Shown here one piece after another: positions 9,373 to 18,525 of a stretch of 64,000 bases of DNA (position 1 is the first letter of the stretch; each line of letters starts with the position of its first letter). A model generated the notes under the pieces. The model was not told where the DNA came from. It ran no database searches and saw nothing but the letters and a program-made list of their open reading frames with translations. The position numbers were made by a program, and so were the translations under genes. Origin of the DNA: Zygotorulaspora mrakii (lineage: Eukaryota; Ascomycota; Saccharomycetes; Saccharomycetales; Saccharomycetaceae); contig NC_050721.1 of the NCBI RefSeq assembly GCF_013402915.1, forward strand, positions 124,001 to 188,000, in the 5' to 3' direction.

Positions 9373-10737
9373 TTACAGTACACCGGTATCCTTCAGAGTA
9401 TTCTCCAATAGAGTTTCCTTTATTGCAGCAAATACTAGTTTAATGTTTGAGGTATCAGTGGCCTGTGTCACATGAGGATAGATGCTTAAGTTTGCCCGAT
9501 TCAGTTGGATAAACCTCCATAGAATGTATTTTGCGGCCTTATTTATATCTTTACCGCCTGTGTAATCCGGAAAATATGTCTCCAATGGAACTTTTTGTAG
9601 TTTTTCAGCGAAGAGATCAATTTTATTCAAAAATAAAACCACTGAAGTACGTGCAAACCATCTACTATTGATAACATTATCAAAAAGCACTAAAGATTCT
9701 TGAAATCTGTTTTGAGATTGATCTTCTAATAACAATTGATTATACTCTGACAACGAAACACAGAATATAATCAAAGTAACATTATCAAAACAATGAATCC
9801 ATTTCTTGCGCTCTGATCTTTGTCCGCCAACATCATATATATGTAACTTCAAGTTCGACCCAACATCGAAGACACTATCGAAAATTCCTGAAGTTTTTTG
9901 TCTTGAGCGCAAAATATCCTGTTCACTTGGCAGATAGTCAGGTTCTGAGATTCTTGGTAAGTTCTCCATGAAGTACTGTGCTGAGTCCATTAAATAGAAT
10001 TTTGATCTCAATGGTCCATTTAGCAAGTCCTTCGTTGAGGAAAGATTCCATATTTTCGAGAACGTTGCAGATATATCGGCGGGAAATCGTGTTAATGCTG
10101 CTAAAGTAGGTGTGTTATTGAGTTCTTTGGCCTTTTCGTCGTTTACCTCACTTTCCGGTTCTGAACCATCTGATGATTCCTTAGCTTCATCATACCAATA
10201 GATTTTATCAATGTCTTCCTGTGTCACACCACTATCCTCCTCCAACTCAATCTGGAACTTTTTTCTTGCTTGTAAAAGATCCCTGCCAATATCCAAAATA
10301 TTTCTATAGACGACCGATCTATACTCCAGTAATTCCTCATGTGTGAACCCGTTTTGATGCAATATTTTTAATTGCTGAATGATCGTTGATTTCCCACTTT
10401 CACCCGCCCCCAAAAGTAGCACTTTCACTTCCTTATCCTTCGTGCTCGCACCAGTTTTTTCATCATTATTAACTGCCCGCGCATGCGCAGTTGGGGTCTG
10501 GCTTGGGATGGATCCCGCTTTTTCTGCTTTAGAAATGTTCAAGGCAGAATCTCCTTTACTACCCGTGCTGTTCACATTGGAACTGTTTTGATTTTGCGCC
10601 TGCTTTTGGTTTCCCTCTCTTTTCTGACTGAGAGGTTCAACTCCAGGTCTCCTGTTTTTCCCGTGATTCGCCTGACGGGCTGCTGGGTGGGCAGCTCCTG
10701 AGTCACCACTACTCTCTTTTGATCCACAAATACCCAT
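9373..10737 (-). CDS. GPA2: G-protein alpha subunit Gpa2
   Basis: A 454-residue heterotrimeric G alpha, matching S. cerevisiae Gpa2 (YER020W, 449 residues). The N-terminus MGICGS fits N-myristoylation at G2 and palmitoylation at C4. A low-complexity Q/N/S-rich stretch follows to about residue 100. Nucleotide-binding motifs are GAGESGKST (110-118), DVGGQ, NKID in LNKIDLF, and a final TQATDT. In yeast it couples the glucose receptor Gpr1 to adenylate cyclase and PKA at the plasma membrane. Start is an ATG. Confidence 0.96.
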   Translation of the reverse strand: MGICGSKESSGDSGAAHPAARQANHGKNRRPGVEPLSQKREGNQKQAQNQNSSNVNSTGSKGDSALNISKAEKAGSIPSQTPTAHARAVNNDEKTGASTKDKEVKVLLLGAGESGKSTIIQQLKILHQNGFTHEELLEYRSVVYRNILDIGRDLLQARKKFQIELEEDSGVTQEDIDKIYWYDEAKESSDGSEPESEVNDEKAKELNNTPTLAALTRFPADISATFSKIWNLSSTKDLLNGPLRSKFYLMDSAQYFMENLPRISEPDYLPSEQDILRSRQKTSGIFDSVFDVGSNLKLHIYDVGGQRSERKKWIHCFDNVTLIIFCVSLSEYNQLLLEDQSQNRFQESLVLFDNVINSRWFARTSVVLFLNKIDLFAEKLQKVPLETYFPDYTGGKDINKAAKYILWRFIQLNRANLSIYPHVTQATDTSNIKLVFAAIKETLLENTLKDTGVL

Positions 10738-11468
10738 ATCGCCACTTTACTCAACCTCTCTGTACCAAACTCCCAAATTAACCCTGTAACTTAAGTTCAA
10801 ACAAAAAACAGCTTATCACCGTCAAGTTCTCCCAACCTTTTATAAATTGCTTGCTTTAAAAACTTCTCTTGTACCCTTGATTTGCCGCTGCACGCAATAA
10901 TGAAAATTTCACCAGATTTTGAATTCCGTATTATATATAATTCAGGTTCTCACGACAATATCGATTTGTTGTCCAATTTGCCTAATCGCCAGTTGACCAT
11001 GATTATTCTCAATTTTCCAACCCAACATGTGTCAATGCAGTCTGCTCTCTGTCAACTGCGTGAGATAATCCTTATGATACTATCGGCAAATATGCATATG
11101 ACGTCCCCTTCCCTCACGAGGGGGCGGGAATGTTATTCATTGGAAAAATTTTTCACATTACTTTTTCAATAATAAGGTTACACAATGTAAACAACCTGAG
11201 AGTTCTAACCAAAACAAAGTGAGCAAGCACGCAGCAATCGGCCAATTGTGCGTTCCCACATGTACCGTCCCTCCCTTGTGATTCCCCATCATCGGCAATA
11301 ATGGTGCCTGAAGTGGCGTGTGACGTACGGTGTGACGTTTCTGGCACTGGGCGTGAGTAGAGCGAGTCACACCAGACCCGCGACCTGGTGTGACCGTATT
11401 CCATTCGACACATGATAGCGCTGTACGAATTGAGACCCCAGATAAATCGAAAGAACAGAATTTTCATG
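10738..11468. other. GPA2 upstream region
   Basis: About 730 bp of GPA2 promoter DNA and block junction. A G/C-rich patch at about 11103-11129 contains a short GAGGGGGCGGG run, the kind of site bound by C2H2 zinc-finger regulators such as Mig1 or Msn2; this is only suggestive. I see no convincing gene. Confidence 0.4.
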
Positions 11469-11699
11469 TTAACATCTGCGCTTGTTTACTTGGTTCTCAT
11501 CCTGGTCGCGTGAATGCTTTTCCACCGAGGGGACAGTGGCGAGAGGCTTCAACGTAGGCAATTGCTCCAGTGGCAAACTTCTTAGGTAGTACGCCTGTTG
11601 CTGTTCAATTTGGTCCTCCTCTTCCTGCCTGGCTGTTTCAGACAGCCCGTTCGACTCCGAGTAATACTGCTCATACACATCCACCTCGTGTTCGTCCAT
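11469..11699 (-). CDS. Small orphan ORF (76 aa), uncertain
   Basis: The ATG at 11699 gives 76 residues beginning MDEHEVDVYEQYY. The product is acidic and glutamine/glutamate-rich in the first half (QEEEDQIEQQQAYY), with no membrane segment or signal peptide. A longer open frame begins three codons upstream at a TTG. I do not recognise it. It lies alone in the 1.4 kb between GPA2 and PAM17. The skewed composition argues mildly for a real protein, while its short length argues against. Confidence 0.3.
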   Translation of the reverse strand: MDEHEVDVYEQYYSESNGLSETARQEEEDQIEQQQAYYLRSLPLEQLPTLKPLATVPSVEKHSRDQDENQVNKRRC

Positions 11700-12184
11700 G
11701 GTTCTCAATTACGCGGTCCTCTTGCTTCTTTTACCGCTGTCGGGGGAGGAGCTACCGTTTAGTTGTACTGAAGACAGTTGAGCAAACCTTTCCCAAAGCC
11801 GCTCAGCTTAAGTGATACCGTGCCGATCGCCACACACGGCCAGTCAAAGTACCTGTTCTTGCGCATACCCATGCTTGCCCACACATGTGTTCCATTTACT
11901 CCTAACACTAGATAAACTCATGAGGAATATCATTCTCAAGAGTAGTCCTGCTTCTCGCTTAAAACCCTTTTCATGCTAGAGACTTAGGCGCTTATTCCTT
12001 AAATTGTGCCATGTAAAAGCATTTCTGTTAAAATGAGGCCGGGTAACACAAGATTTTTTCAAGATATTCTTAATGTTGTGAGCCTTCAGGATACAAAATA
12101 GCTGAGGGAGAGAGACACAAGATTGATGCAACGAGAGTAGTTCAAGTTCCTTTTCGTTGAAACATAAGCGAGGTTGATATCATA
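11700..12184. other. Intergenic region upstream of PAM17
   Basis: About 485 bp with no ORF of interest. It separates a block of chromosome V/X-right genes from the interleaved YJL/YKR block that starts with PAM17. I see no RNA gene, repeat or centromere-like element. Confidence 0.4.
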
Positions 12185-12757
12185 ATGTTATTAAGGAGAT
12201 GCATTGGTGCTTTCGCTGGCCAACAGAGCGTTTCGAGGCCCCACATTTTGCCACAGTTGCTCAAAATCAGGTGGATCTCCACAGAGGCAGAAAAAGACGT
12301 TTCAAAGGATCTTTCATGGGTAGAATTTTTTGAATTACGGAAAAAACAGCGCAGAATTAATGTTGGATCTTCAGTGTTCACAGCCTTTTTGGGCTGTAAT
12401 ATTTCCTGGGCGTATTTGTCAACTATGGAGATCGATCCCACACAAACGATCTTTGGATTTGATCCGCTTGCTGTTATATCAGCAGGGATTGGTGCATCCG
12501 GTGTATTGGGGTACTTGTTGGGTCCTCTGATGGGCACAAAGCTGTTTAATGTGACACATAGAGAGAAACTGAAGGGCTTCGAACAGAAGAACAAGGAGTT
12601 CTTGAAAAGGATCATTGAAAATAGGGTGGATGCGTCTTCCCATAGTTTCAGCAATCCAGTGCCAGATTATTACGGCGAGAAAATTGGCTCATTGAAGGAA
12701 TACAGACAATGGTTGCGGGATTGTCATGCCTTCAGAAGAAAGGCACGCGAGTTTCTG
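12185..12757 (+). CDS. PAM17: Mitochondrial import motor subunit Pam17
   Basis: A 190-residue protein ending in HAFRRKAREFL. The basic, serine-rich N-terminus (MLLRRCIGAF...) is a mitochondrial presequence. Two hydrophobic segments at about residues 60-80 and 92-115 would span the inner membrane. Pam17 (YKR065C) organises the presequence translocase-associated motor with Pam16/Pam18 at TIM23, so it works with Tim17, encoded at 30.7 kb. The conserved C-terminal YYGEKIGSLKEYRQWLRDC is present. The stop codon is at 12758-12760. Confidence 0.95.
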
Positions 12758-12876
12758 TAAGCATGCTGCGAGCACAAACAAATAAATATTCAAGTACGAC
12801 TCGATTTCTTACCAACCACCTACACCCCCACTACTTATCTAAATATTTGTATATACGGAAAACATACATGAAACAA

Positions 12877-13320
12877 CTAGTGCTGGACCTTGTTGTCCAT
12901 CGCATTTGCTGCAGCGACCGCCGCAGTTTGGTCCTGCTGGCCTTCGGATGGTCCGGCGATATCTTCATATTGTGGCAAATCACCACCGGAGGCTTCTAAA
13001 TCAACATTGAAGTCGCCATTACCTGGTTCTTCAACTTGTTGCACCCCGTCAGACAAAGATTGGTAGTCTGAGACTCTCTCAACACTGGTTTCGTAAATAA
13101 CGTAATCCGCATGTATGATGGCTGGGACGTAAAACATTAAAAACAGTAGCAGGTTCAACAAGAAGTCTCTTGTAAAGAACCCCTTTCTCTTCCAAACACA
13201 AATTGGTGGAACGAAAAGTGATAAAATCAGCAAAAGGATGTCGTTATTGTTAACTGAAAACTTTCCCATTTTTTTGCTTCCTATACTATTTTGAGTATGA
13301 GTGACTTCGTTGTTCTTCAT
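12877..13320 (-). CDS. SNA3: Sna3-type vacuolar/MVB membrane adaptor (Pmp3/UPF0057 family)
   Basis: A 147-residue protein with two hydrophobic segments (about residues 28-45 and 52-70) joined by the [12 protein letters not shown] loop typical of Sna3 (YJL151C). A hydrophilic acidic tail follows. S. cerevisiae Sna3 travels through multivesicular bodies and recruits the ubiquitin ligase Rsp5 through a PPAY motif. Here the equivalent tail position reads LPQY, a weaker L/PPxY-type site. A second in-frame ATG at 13269 would remove 17 residues. It is followed by DAS1 as in S. cerevisiae. Confidence 0.88.
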   Translation of the reverse strand: MKNNEVTHTQNSIGSKKMGKFSVNNNDILLLILSLFVPPICVWKRKGFFTRDFLLNLLLFLMFYVPAIIHADYVIYETSVERVSDYQSLSDGVQQVEEPGNGDFNVDLEASGGDLPQYEDIAGPSEGQQDQTAAVAAANAMDNKVQH

Positions 13321-13650
13321 GTCAGTTCTTCAATGCTACGCACGGTATAATCTTCTAACTTCAAGTGAGAGAAATGTTCTTAAAACTCCTTAGTGTCGGC
13401 TTCACATTTATGCCCCCCAAATCCATACGAAGAAGACTTCTCCGAACTGCAACATGTTAACCGGACATGCCAGAGATATTAATAATGAAGTCAAACATAA
13501 AGGTTATTCAACAGTCAAAGTAGTAACCAAAAGCAGTTGAGGAATGCTCTTCACGGACTTGTGTAGACTTTAGATCCGCGTGTGATAAGTGTTCCGAATT
13601 GTCAAGGTTTGTTTTGCTTAGGCCCAGGTCTACACAAAGCAATTGCAAGT
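13321..13650. other. Divergent promoter SNA3/DAS1
   Basis: About 330 bp between two divergent ATGs. The DAS1 frame is open upstream to 13582 but starts there at GTG. I see no RNA gene or repeat. Confidence 0.5.
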
Positions 13651-15384
13651 ATGGTAAACGAGACCTCATTTCCGTTGCAGAGATTGCCCGATGAATTGGT
13701 GAATGAAGTGTTCTCACATTTACCGCAACAAGATAGACTCAGTGTTTGCTTACTGAACAAGAGGATGTATCCAATCGGGATCAAGTTGATTTACAGACGG
13801 ATATATCTGAACGATTCTAACGTTGTTAGAAGTGACTACATGAGCCTGGCAATCAACTGGACCCTGTTAAGCATACCAGCACTCTTCATGGAGCAGCAAT
13901 CACGGTTTATTGCCAATTTAAAGTTGAGACATCTCATTGATACACTAAAAGCGAATAAGTTTGCCCTTAATTGTGTCCAGTGGGTTCGGATAAACTGGGA
14001 TTTGAGCAGCGATCTACAAAGGAGTTTTCTTTCGATACTGTGCAGTGAAGGGGAATCCTTGCAGAGATTAGAGAATGTTACGGATCCTTCTACTAATGAC
14101 ATCATTGCCAATGGGAGAATATCGTCCGAAAAACTTACAAGTTTTGATATGGCACCACCCAATCCTCTACCAGAGTGCACAATCTCAGAAGATTACATCC
14201 CAAATTTACGGAAATATATGCAGAGGAGAATATCAAGCAAACTCTCTCACATGACACTCTTCATTGATCCTTTGAAACTATTTAACTATTTGCACCCTCT
14301 GCGTGAAAAGCTGCAAATAGTAGATTTGAAGTTACACTGGAGAAGAGAGTTTTATGATTCAAAGTATTTCAAAACTAGACTGCGAAAGTATCCATTGCAA
14401 AAGCTCTCAGATATCTTCGAAGTCAAAACTCTGAAGACATTAACAATTATTTCGTGGATTGAGTGTTTGGTTCCTGGGGAACTTCAAATGATCAAAGATT
14501 TCGGAGAGTTTATATATTTAGAAGATCTATCCTTGATCTCAATCAAGCAGAATTTCGAGGTCCTGGTGTCCCTTTTTTACAACCTAGAAAATTTGAAAAG
14601 GCTGAAGATGGATTTCTTAGAGGACTATCTATCTGAAGCAACAAATCCAGAGATCTTTTTAACTATATTAGTAGTTTGCACAAAGCTGCAGTTTATTGAT
14701 ATGAGATACGAAGCTATGACTTGTCCAATCATTTCTCCTCATGATGGTAAATACACGCTAAATCAGAATTGTTATTGCAGCAGCTGCAATCATGTCTTTG
14801 AAAATATACTAAGAAAAAAAATCTTCTTACTTCCGGAGGACATATATACCTCCGATGGCTACGACGGCGATGCAAAAGATATTTTCAAAATGATGAGAGT
14901 CTTATCACTACTACCATATTCGAAGGCATGTGATTGCTATCCAAGTGTAAGAACGCACCCAATGGATTTAAATGAGTTCGTTAAAAAGATGAATTCTGAT
15001 CTTTTCAGTTATCGCCAAATCAAAAGCCAACTGAACCCAGTTGAAGAACAGGATCACGATATCGCGAAGGATTTTTTGGAGTATGCAATTTTAAGTCTAC
15101 CACATGCGCCTTTGACTTGCCAGGACATCATTAATTGCTATCATGCTCTGATACATCACTACAAAAAAACATATATTGCCTTCTTGAAAGGGTTTCCCGA
15201 ACTGAGATTTTTAATGCTTAATGATATACCATCCGTGGTAGTGGAAGAAAATTCAGAGAGAGTTTTTCAGCCTGTATTCTATCATGGTGATTTCAAAACA
15301 AATTTGACTGGATGGTCACAAGCTAGTAGCAGAAATACCGAGCATTCAAATAGTTCTGTTATAAGGAAAGTTACTTTATTGTAG
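13651..15384 (+). CDS. DAS1: F-box protein Das1
   Basis: The ATG at 13651 (MVNETSFPLQRLPDELVNEV) gives 577 residues; S. cerevisiae Das1 (YJL149W) has 663. An F-box (about residues 8-45, LPDELVNEVFSHLPQQDRLSVCLL) is followed by leucine-rich repeat-like text (LEDLSLISIK, LENLKRLKMDFLE). F-box proteins of this type select substrates for SCF ubiquitin ligases through Skp1; the substrate is not known from the sequence. A CxC...CxxC cluster near residue 375 (CYCSSC) may bind metal. Gene order SNA3-DAS1 is conserved. Confidence 0.9.
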   Translation: MVNETSFPLQRLPDELVNEVFSHLPQQDRLSVCLLNKRMYPIGIKLIYRRIYLNDSNVVRSDYMSLAINWTLLSIPALFMEQQSRFIANLKLRHLIDTLKANKFALNCVQWVRINWDLSSDLQRSFLSILCSEGESLQRLENVTDPSTNDIIANGRISSEKLTSFDMAPPNPLPECTISEDYIPNLRKYMQRRISSKLSHMTLFIDPLKLFNYLHPLREKLQIVDLKLHWRREFYDSKYFKTRLRKYPLQKLSDIFEVKTLKTLTIISWIECLVPGELQMIKDFGEFIYLEDLSLISIKQNFEVLVSLFYNLENLKRLKMDFLEDYLSEATNPEIFLTILVVCTKLQFIDMRYEAMTCPIISPHDGKYTLNQNCYCSSCNHVFENILRKKIFLLPEDIYTSDGYDGDAKDIFKMMRVLSLLPYSKACDCYPSVRTHPMDLNEFVKKMNSDLFSYRQIKSQLNPVEEQDHDIAKDFLEYAILSLPHAPLTCQDIINCYHALIHHYKKTYIAFLKGFPELRFLMLNDIPSVVVEENSERVFQPVFYHGDFKTNLTGWSQASSRNTEHSNSSVIRKVTLL

Positions 15385-15802
15385 ATTTTATTCTCACATT
15401 TATCGCAAGTACTTGCAAGAGGAACAAGGTTGCATTTATCTACAATGTGTCAATATAAGAATTTTATTACAATGCATAGTTCATAAATACCTCAGTGGAA
15501 ACAGCAACACAGAAATTCATTACCCAAGTTTCTCAAACTTTCTCAAAAGACAAAATCTTTTGTCAGCCTTCACATCTATTGCCGTAAGAGATATCGTTTC
15601 GATGCTATTTACATCTGTAAGCACAGTAAAATAGGCCCTCCCATTTTTTGTTTGTTCGCGCCGGAGGGATGATGAGGGAAGAAAACATTGTCATAACTGT
15701 TAGTGGTTTAAATATATCGCAAATATACTTCCACCGGAATAGTTTGATAACACAACCTTGTTTATGTAATGTACAATAGATTTTGTCGAGAGAAATTGTA
15801 GC
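15385..15802. other. Convergent spacer DAS1-OAF3
   Basis: About 420 bp between converging stops. A short open frame at 15413-15634 shows no protein-like features, and I see no RNA gene or repeat. Confidence 0.4.
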
Positions 15803-18286
15803 TTAAAAGAATGATACGAAATCGAATGGCTCAAACAAGTCTTGTATCAACTCAAAATTCGCCAATTCATTATCTGGATTCGAGCTTGTTGTGGAGACTT
15901 CTCCAGTTGACATCGGACCCAAATCCTCCGTCACTGGAGCGGGGATATTTCCAAGGGTTTGTGAAGTATCACATTTTGCTTTTTCAGCACCATCAACTAA
16001 CTTTGAACTTGCATTATCGTAAAACGACGCAAACAGGTTGAAGGAGCTTGAAAAAAGATCCACCAAAAACGGCTCTAATTGCTCTACGTAAAGATCAAAC
16101 TCTTTGACTTCATTGTTATTAATTATAGGGAAAACTTCGTCGTTCCAAATTTTCAAAATATCGCGCTCTTTTCTTGAAACTTTATTAACGGCCTCTCGTA
16201 GCTTTGCTATCAGAGATATATTTTTGACACCCTTTTCATCCACCACTTTGCCCTTGAGCTCCCTTTTCAATTCATGTAACAAAAACTCTAATATCATTAC
16301 CCAGGGGTTTTTATCTGGAGGACGGTTCAGAATTTTGTATGTTATTTTTGCAGTAAACATCTTTTTGAAACATGAATAATAATCAAATCCAAATTCAGTG
16401 AAGTATATGGAAGAAAAACCGAATAAAAATTTAACCAGAACGTCGGCTTCCGGAAAACCAACCGAAGAGAACCTGTGTAGCCTTAAAATTATGGCAGGAA
16501 CGAGTACACATATTTTATTAGCAGCGACAACAATTACTTTATTTGAGTAAAATCTAGTAAAACTATCGAATTTCTGCCCTTCATCATTGAAGTAAGCCAT
16601 GAACACCTGTGAAAAACGGACAACGTGAGCCCAGAGATTTTGAAATGTAGCAGCAAATTTTGCAGCATCAGATTTGTATTCATAATGAACCATTTCTGCG
16701 TGAACCAAGCATAATTCAAAAACATCTAGCAAAACCTCATACTCAAAATTCAAAGTTTTATTTAGTTTTGTCTTGATTTTCGAGAAGCAGCATTTAGCTG
16801 TTGCCAGCCTTTCATACAGCAAAGTAACATCTACGCTGGTTGGAAAATTGTTCAACATTTCGCAAATGCTCTTCAGTATTTGATCAAGCACAACAACTTT
16901 TTCATGCCATGTAGCATCTTCGTTGATGTCATCATACGGGAATGATTTGCCTATGACACATTCCTGCCCGCTAATCAAACATAGTTTTCTGTCCCAAAAT
17001 AGGATATAGGACCAAATCATTCTATAAACCCTTTTGTAGTCTTTCGCATTCATTACGGACGAGCTCGGACGACTCGCTGCATGAATCTCATAATAATATT
17101 CATTGGGATGGAGAATTGAATTCCAATTTATACCCATTTCTTTACAACTGGCAATTATTGTACCTGAAAGAATACGGCTGTGCTGGAGTTCAGCACCATC
17201 ACCATCTTCAGGCCCACACCAGTAATAAAATCGAAGCAATATTAGACATTGTAATTGCAATAAAGTACACTTTCGGAGTGATTTCATTTTAAAGAGAAAG
17301 TGGTTCACTATGGAAATATACTTGCCCGTATTCAGATCTCTCAAAGGAAATTGGATTTTTGCCGAAAGTTTTGATAAATTCATTGATAATTGAGATATTT
17401 TAGTGATCAAAAGAACCATTGAGTAAACAACATGGTCGAAAGTTTTGTAACAAAGCTGGCCCTTCTGTTCCCATGTATCATACAGAGCTTTCAATTCGTG
17501 CCTTAGCAAAGGCATATCAAAAATCGGAATCAATTCGAGAATACGAGTCTCGAAGTAAGGCAAAATTTCATCTAAAAACAGATTCCTTGGCGGTAGGTTC
17601 TCTGCAATAAACGCGTCATCATCATTATATACCAGGGCATCATATTTTCTGTATGAGCCAAATTTGTCAAACAGAGATTTGTGGATCAGCTCGAGTTGTC
17701 TGAAGGCACTCTCGGAGGACAATGGATCTCCATCAGCATCAAATATTGATAGCGGAGTGAATGATTGAGGCAAGCTTGAATTACGGTTCAGATGGACCCC
17801 ATTTGCCTTTAAATTTTTTACCGTCATACCAATAGCAATATGCCGAAAAGTTATCAAAGACTTCAAATAGGGATCTCGATGTTCCATTGAGACATCCGTA
17901 AATAGCGAATATTCTGTTGCTGCTGATCTTTTCACAGAAATAAGAAATCCGTTAGGTATTACATTGATGATTGTAGACGGACCTACAATATTCATCTGGC
18001 TATCATGAATAAGGGGCTGAGAAATGATGTCGTTTCTATCCTTTTTCTTGTTTCTGCTTGCAATATTTATACCTTTCTTTTGTTTTTTAGTCATTTCTTC
18101 ATTTTCATTAGTGGCTGAATGTTGCTGAATGTAGCAGCATGAATCCTGATCTCCTAGTCTGATACAGTTGGTACAGGGTTGTTTTCTGTCACACTTGCTT
18201 TTCCGCCTTTTACAGTTGGTACAGACAATTGTCAACCGTTTTCGCCTTTTTATCGGTTGAACAGGCTGTATTCTCTGACCTGACAT
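15803..18286 (-). CDS. OAF3: Zn2Cys6 transcription factor, Oaf3-like
   Basis: An 827-residue fungal binuclear-cluster regulator. Six cysteines are spaced C-x2-C-x6-C-x5-C-x2-C-x8-C (C22, C25, C32, C38, C41, C50), with a basic linker after them. The middle region resembles the fungal-specific transcription factor domain, and the C-terminus is acidic and aromatic (ELIQDLFEPFDFVSFF), as in activation domains. S. cerevisiae Oaf3 (YKR064W, 863 residues) acts as a negative regulator of oleate-responsive genes. The assignment rests on its place beside LAS1 and PAM17 (YKR063C, YKR065C) plus length and domain layout. Confidence 0.82.
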   Translation of the reverse strand: MSGQRIQPVQPIKRRKRLTIVCTNCKRRKSKCDRKQPCTNCIRLGDQDSCCYIQQHSATNENEEMTKKQKKGINIASRNKKKDRNDIISQPLIHDSQMNIVGPSTIINVIPNGFLISVKRSAATEYSLFTDVSMEHRDPYLKSLITFRHIAIGMTVKNLKANGVHLNRNSSLPQSFTPLSIFDADGDPLSSESAFRQLELIHKSLFDKFGSYRKYDALVYNDDDAFIAENLPPRNLFLDEILPYFETRILELIPIFDMPLLRHELKALYDTWEQKGQLCYKTFDHVVYSMVLLITKISQLSMNLSKLSAKIQFPLRDLNTGKYISIVNHFLFKMKSLRKCTLLQLQCLILLRFYYWCGPEDGDGAELQHSRILSGTIIASCKEMGINWNSILHPNEYYYEIHAASRPSSSVMNAKDYKRVYRMIWSYILFWDRKLCLISGQECVIGKSFPYDDINEDATWHEKVVVLDQILKSICEMLNNFPTSVDVTLLYERLATAKCCFSKIKTKLNKTLNFEYEVLLDVFELCLVHAEMVHYEYKSDAAKFAATFQNLWAHVVRFSQVFMAYFNDEGQKFDSFTRFYSNKVIVVAANKICVLVPAIILRLHRFSSVGFPEADVLVKFLFGFSSIYFTEFGFDYYSCFKKMFTAKITYKILNRPPDKNPWVMILEFLLHELKRELKGKVVDEKGVKNISLIAKLREAVNKVSRKERDILKIWNDEVFPIINNNEVKEFDLYVEQLEPFLVDLFSSSFNLFASFYDNASSKLVDGAEKAKCDTSQTLGNIPAPVTEDLGPMSTGEVSTTSSNPDNELANFELIQDLFEPFDFVSFF

Positions 18287-18472
18287 TGCAAAAGGAGTTG
18301 CATCTACAGTTACAGCTCAATCCACTCGAAAACTATAAAGTTTTCTGAATTATAAGCCCAATGTTATTATATATAATCTCCTTTTCTTTTATTTTCTCTA
18401 TGATGTTCAACTTTCGAATGTATTTTTCATGCACTACCTCAGGTGTACTTAGATAAATGAAAAAGTGATACA

Positions 18473-18482
18473 AGCTCATCGA
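18473..18482 (-). promoter_or_regulatory. PAC-like element upstream of LAS1
   Basis: On the minus strand the bases read TCGATGAGCT, one mismatch from the PAC box GCGATGAGCT bound by Dot6/Tod6 in ribosome-biogenesis promoters. It lies about 45 bp before the LAS1 ATG. Las1 is a ribosome assembly factor, so control of this kind is plausible; the site is imperfect and close to the start. Confidence 0.35.
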
Positions 18483-18525
18483 TTGTAGATGAACATTGAA
18501 AAAAGTGCATCAGGCAACTTGCAGG

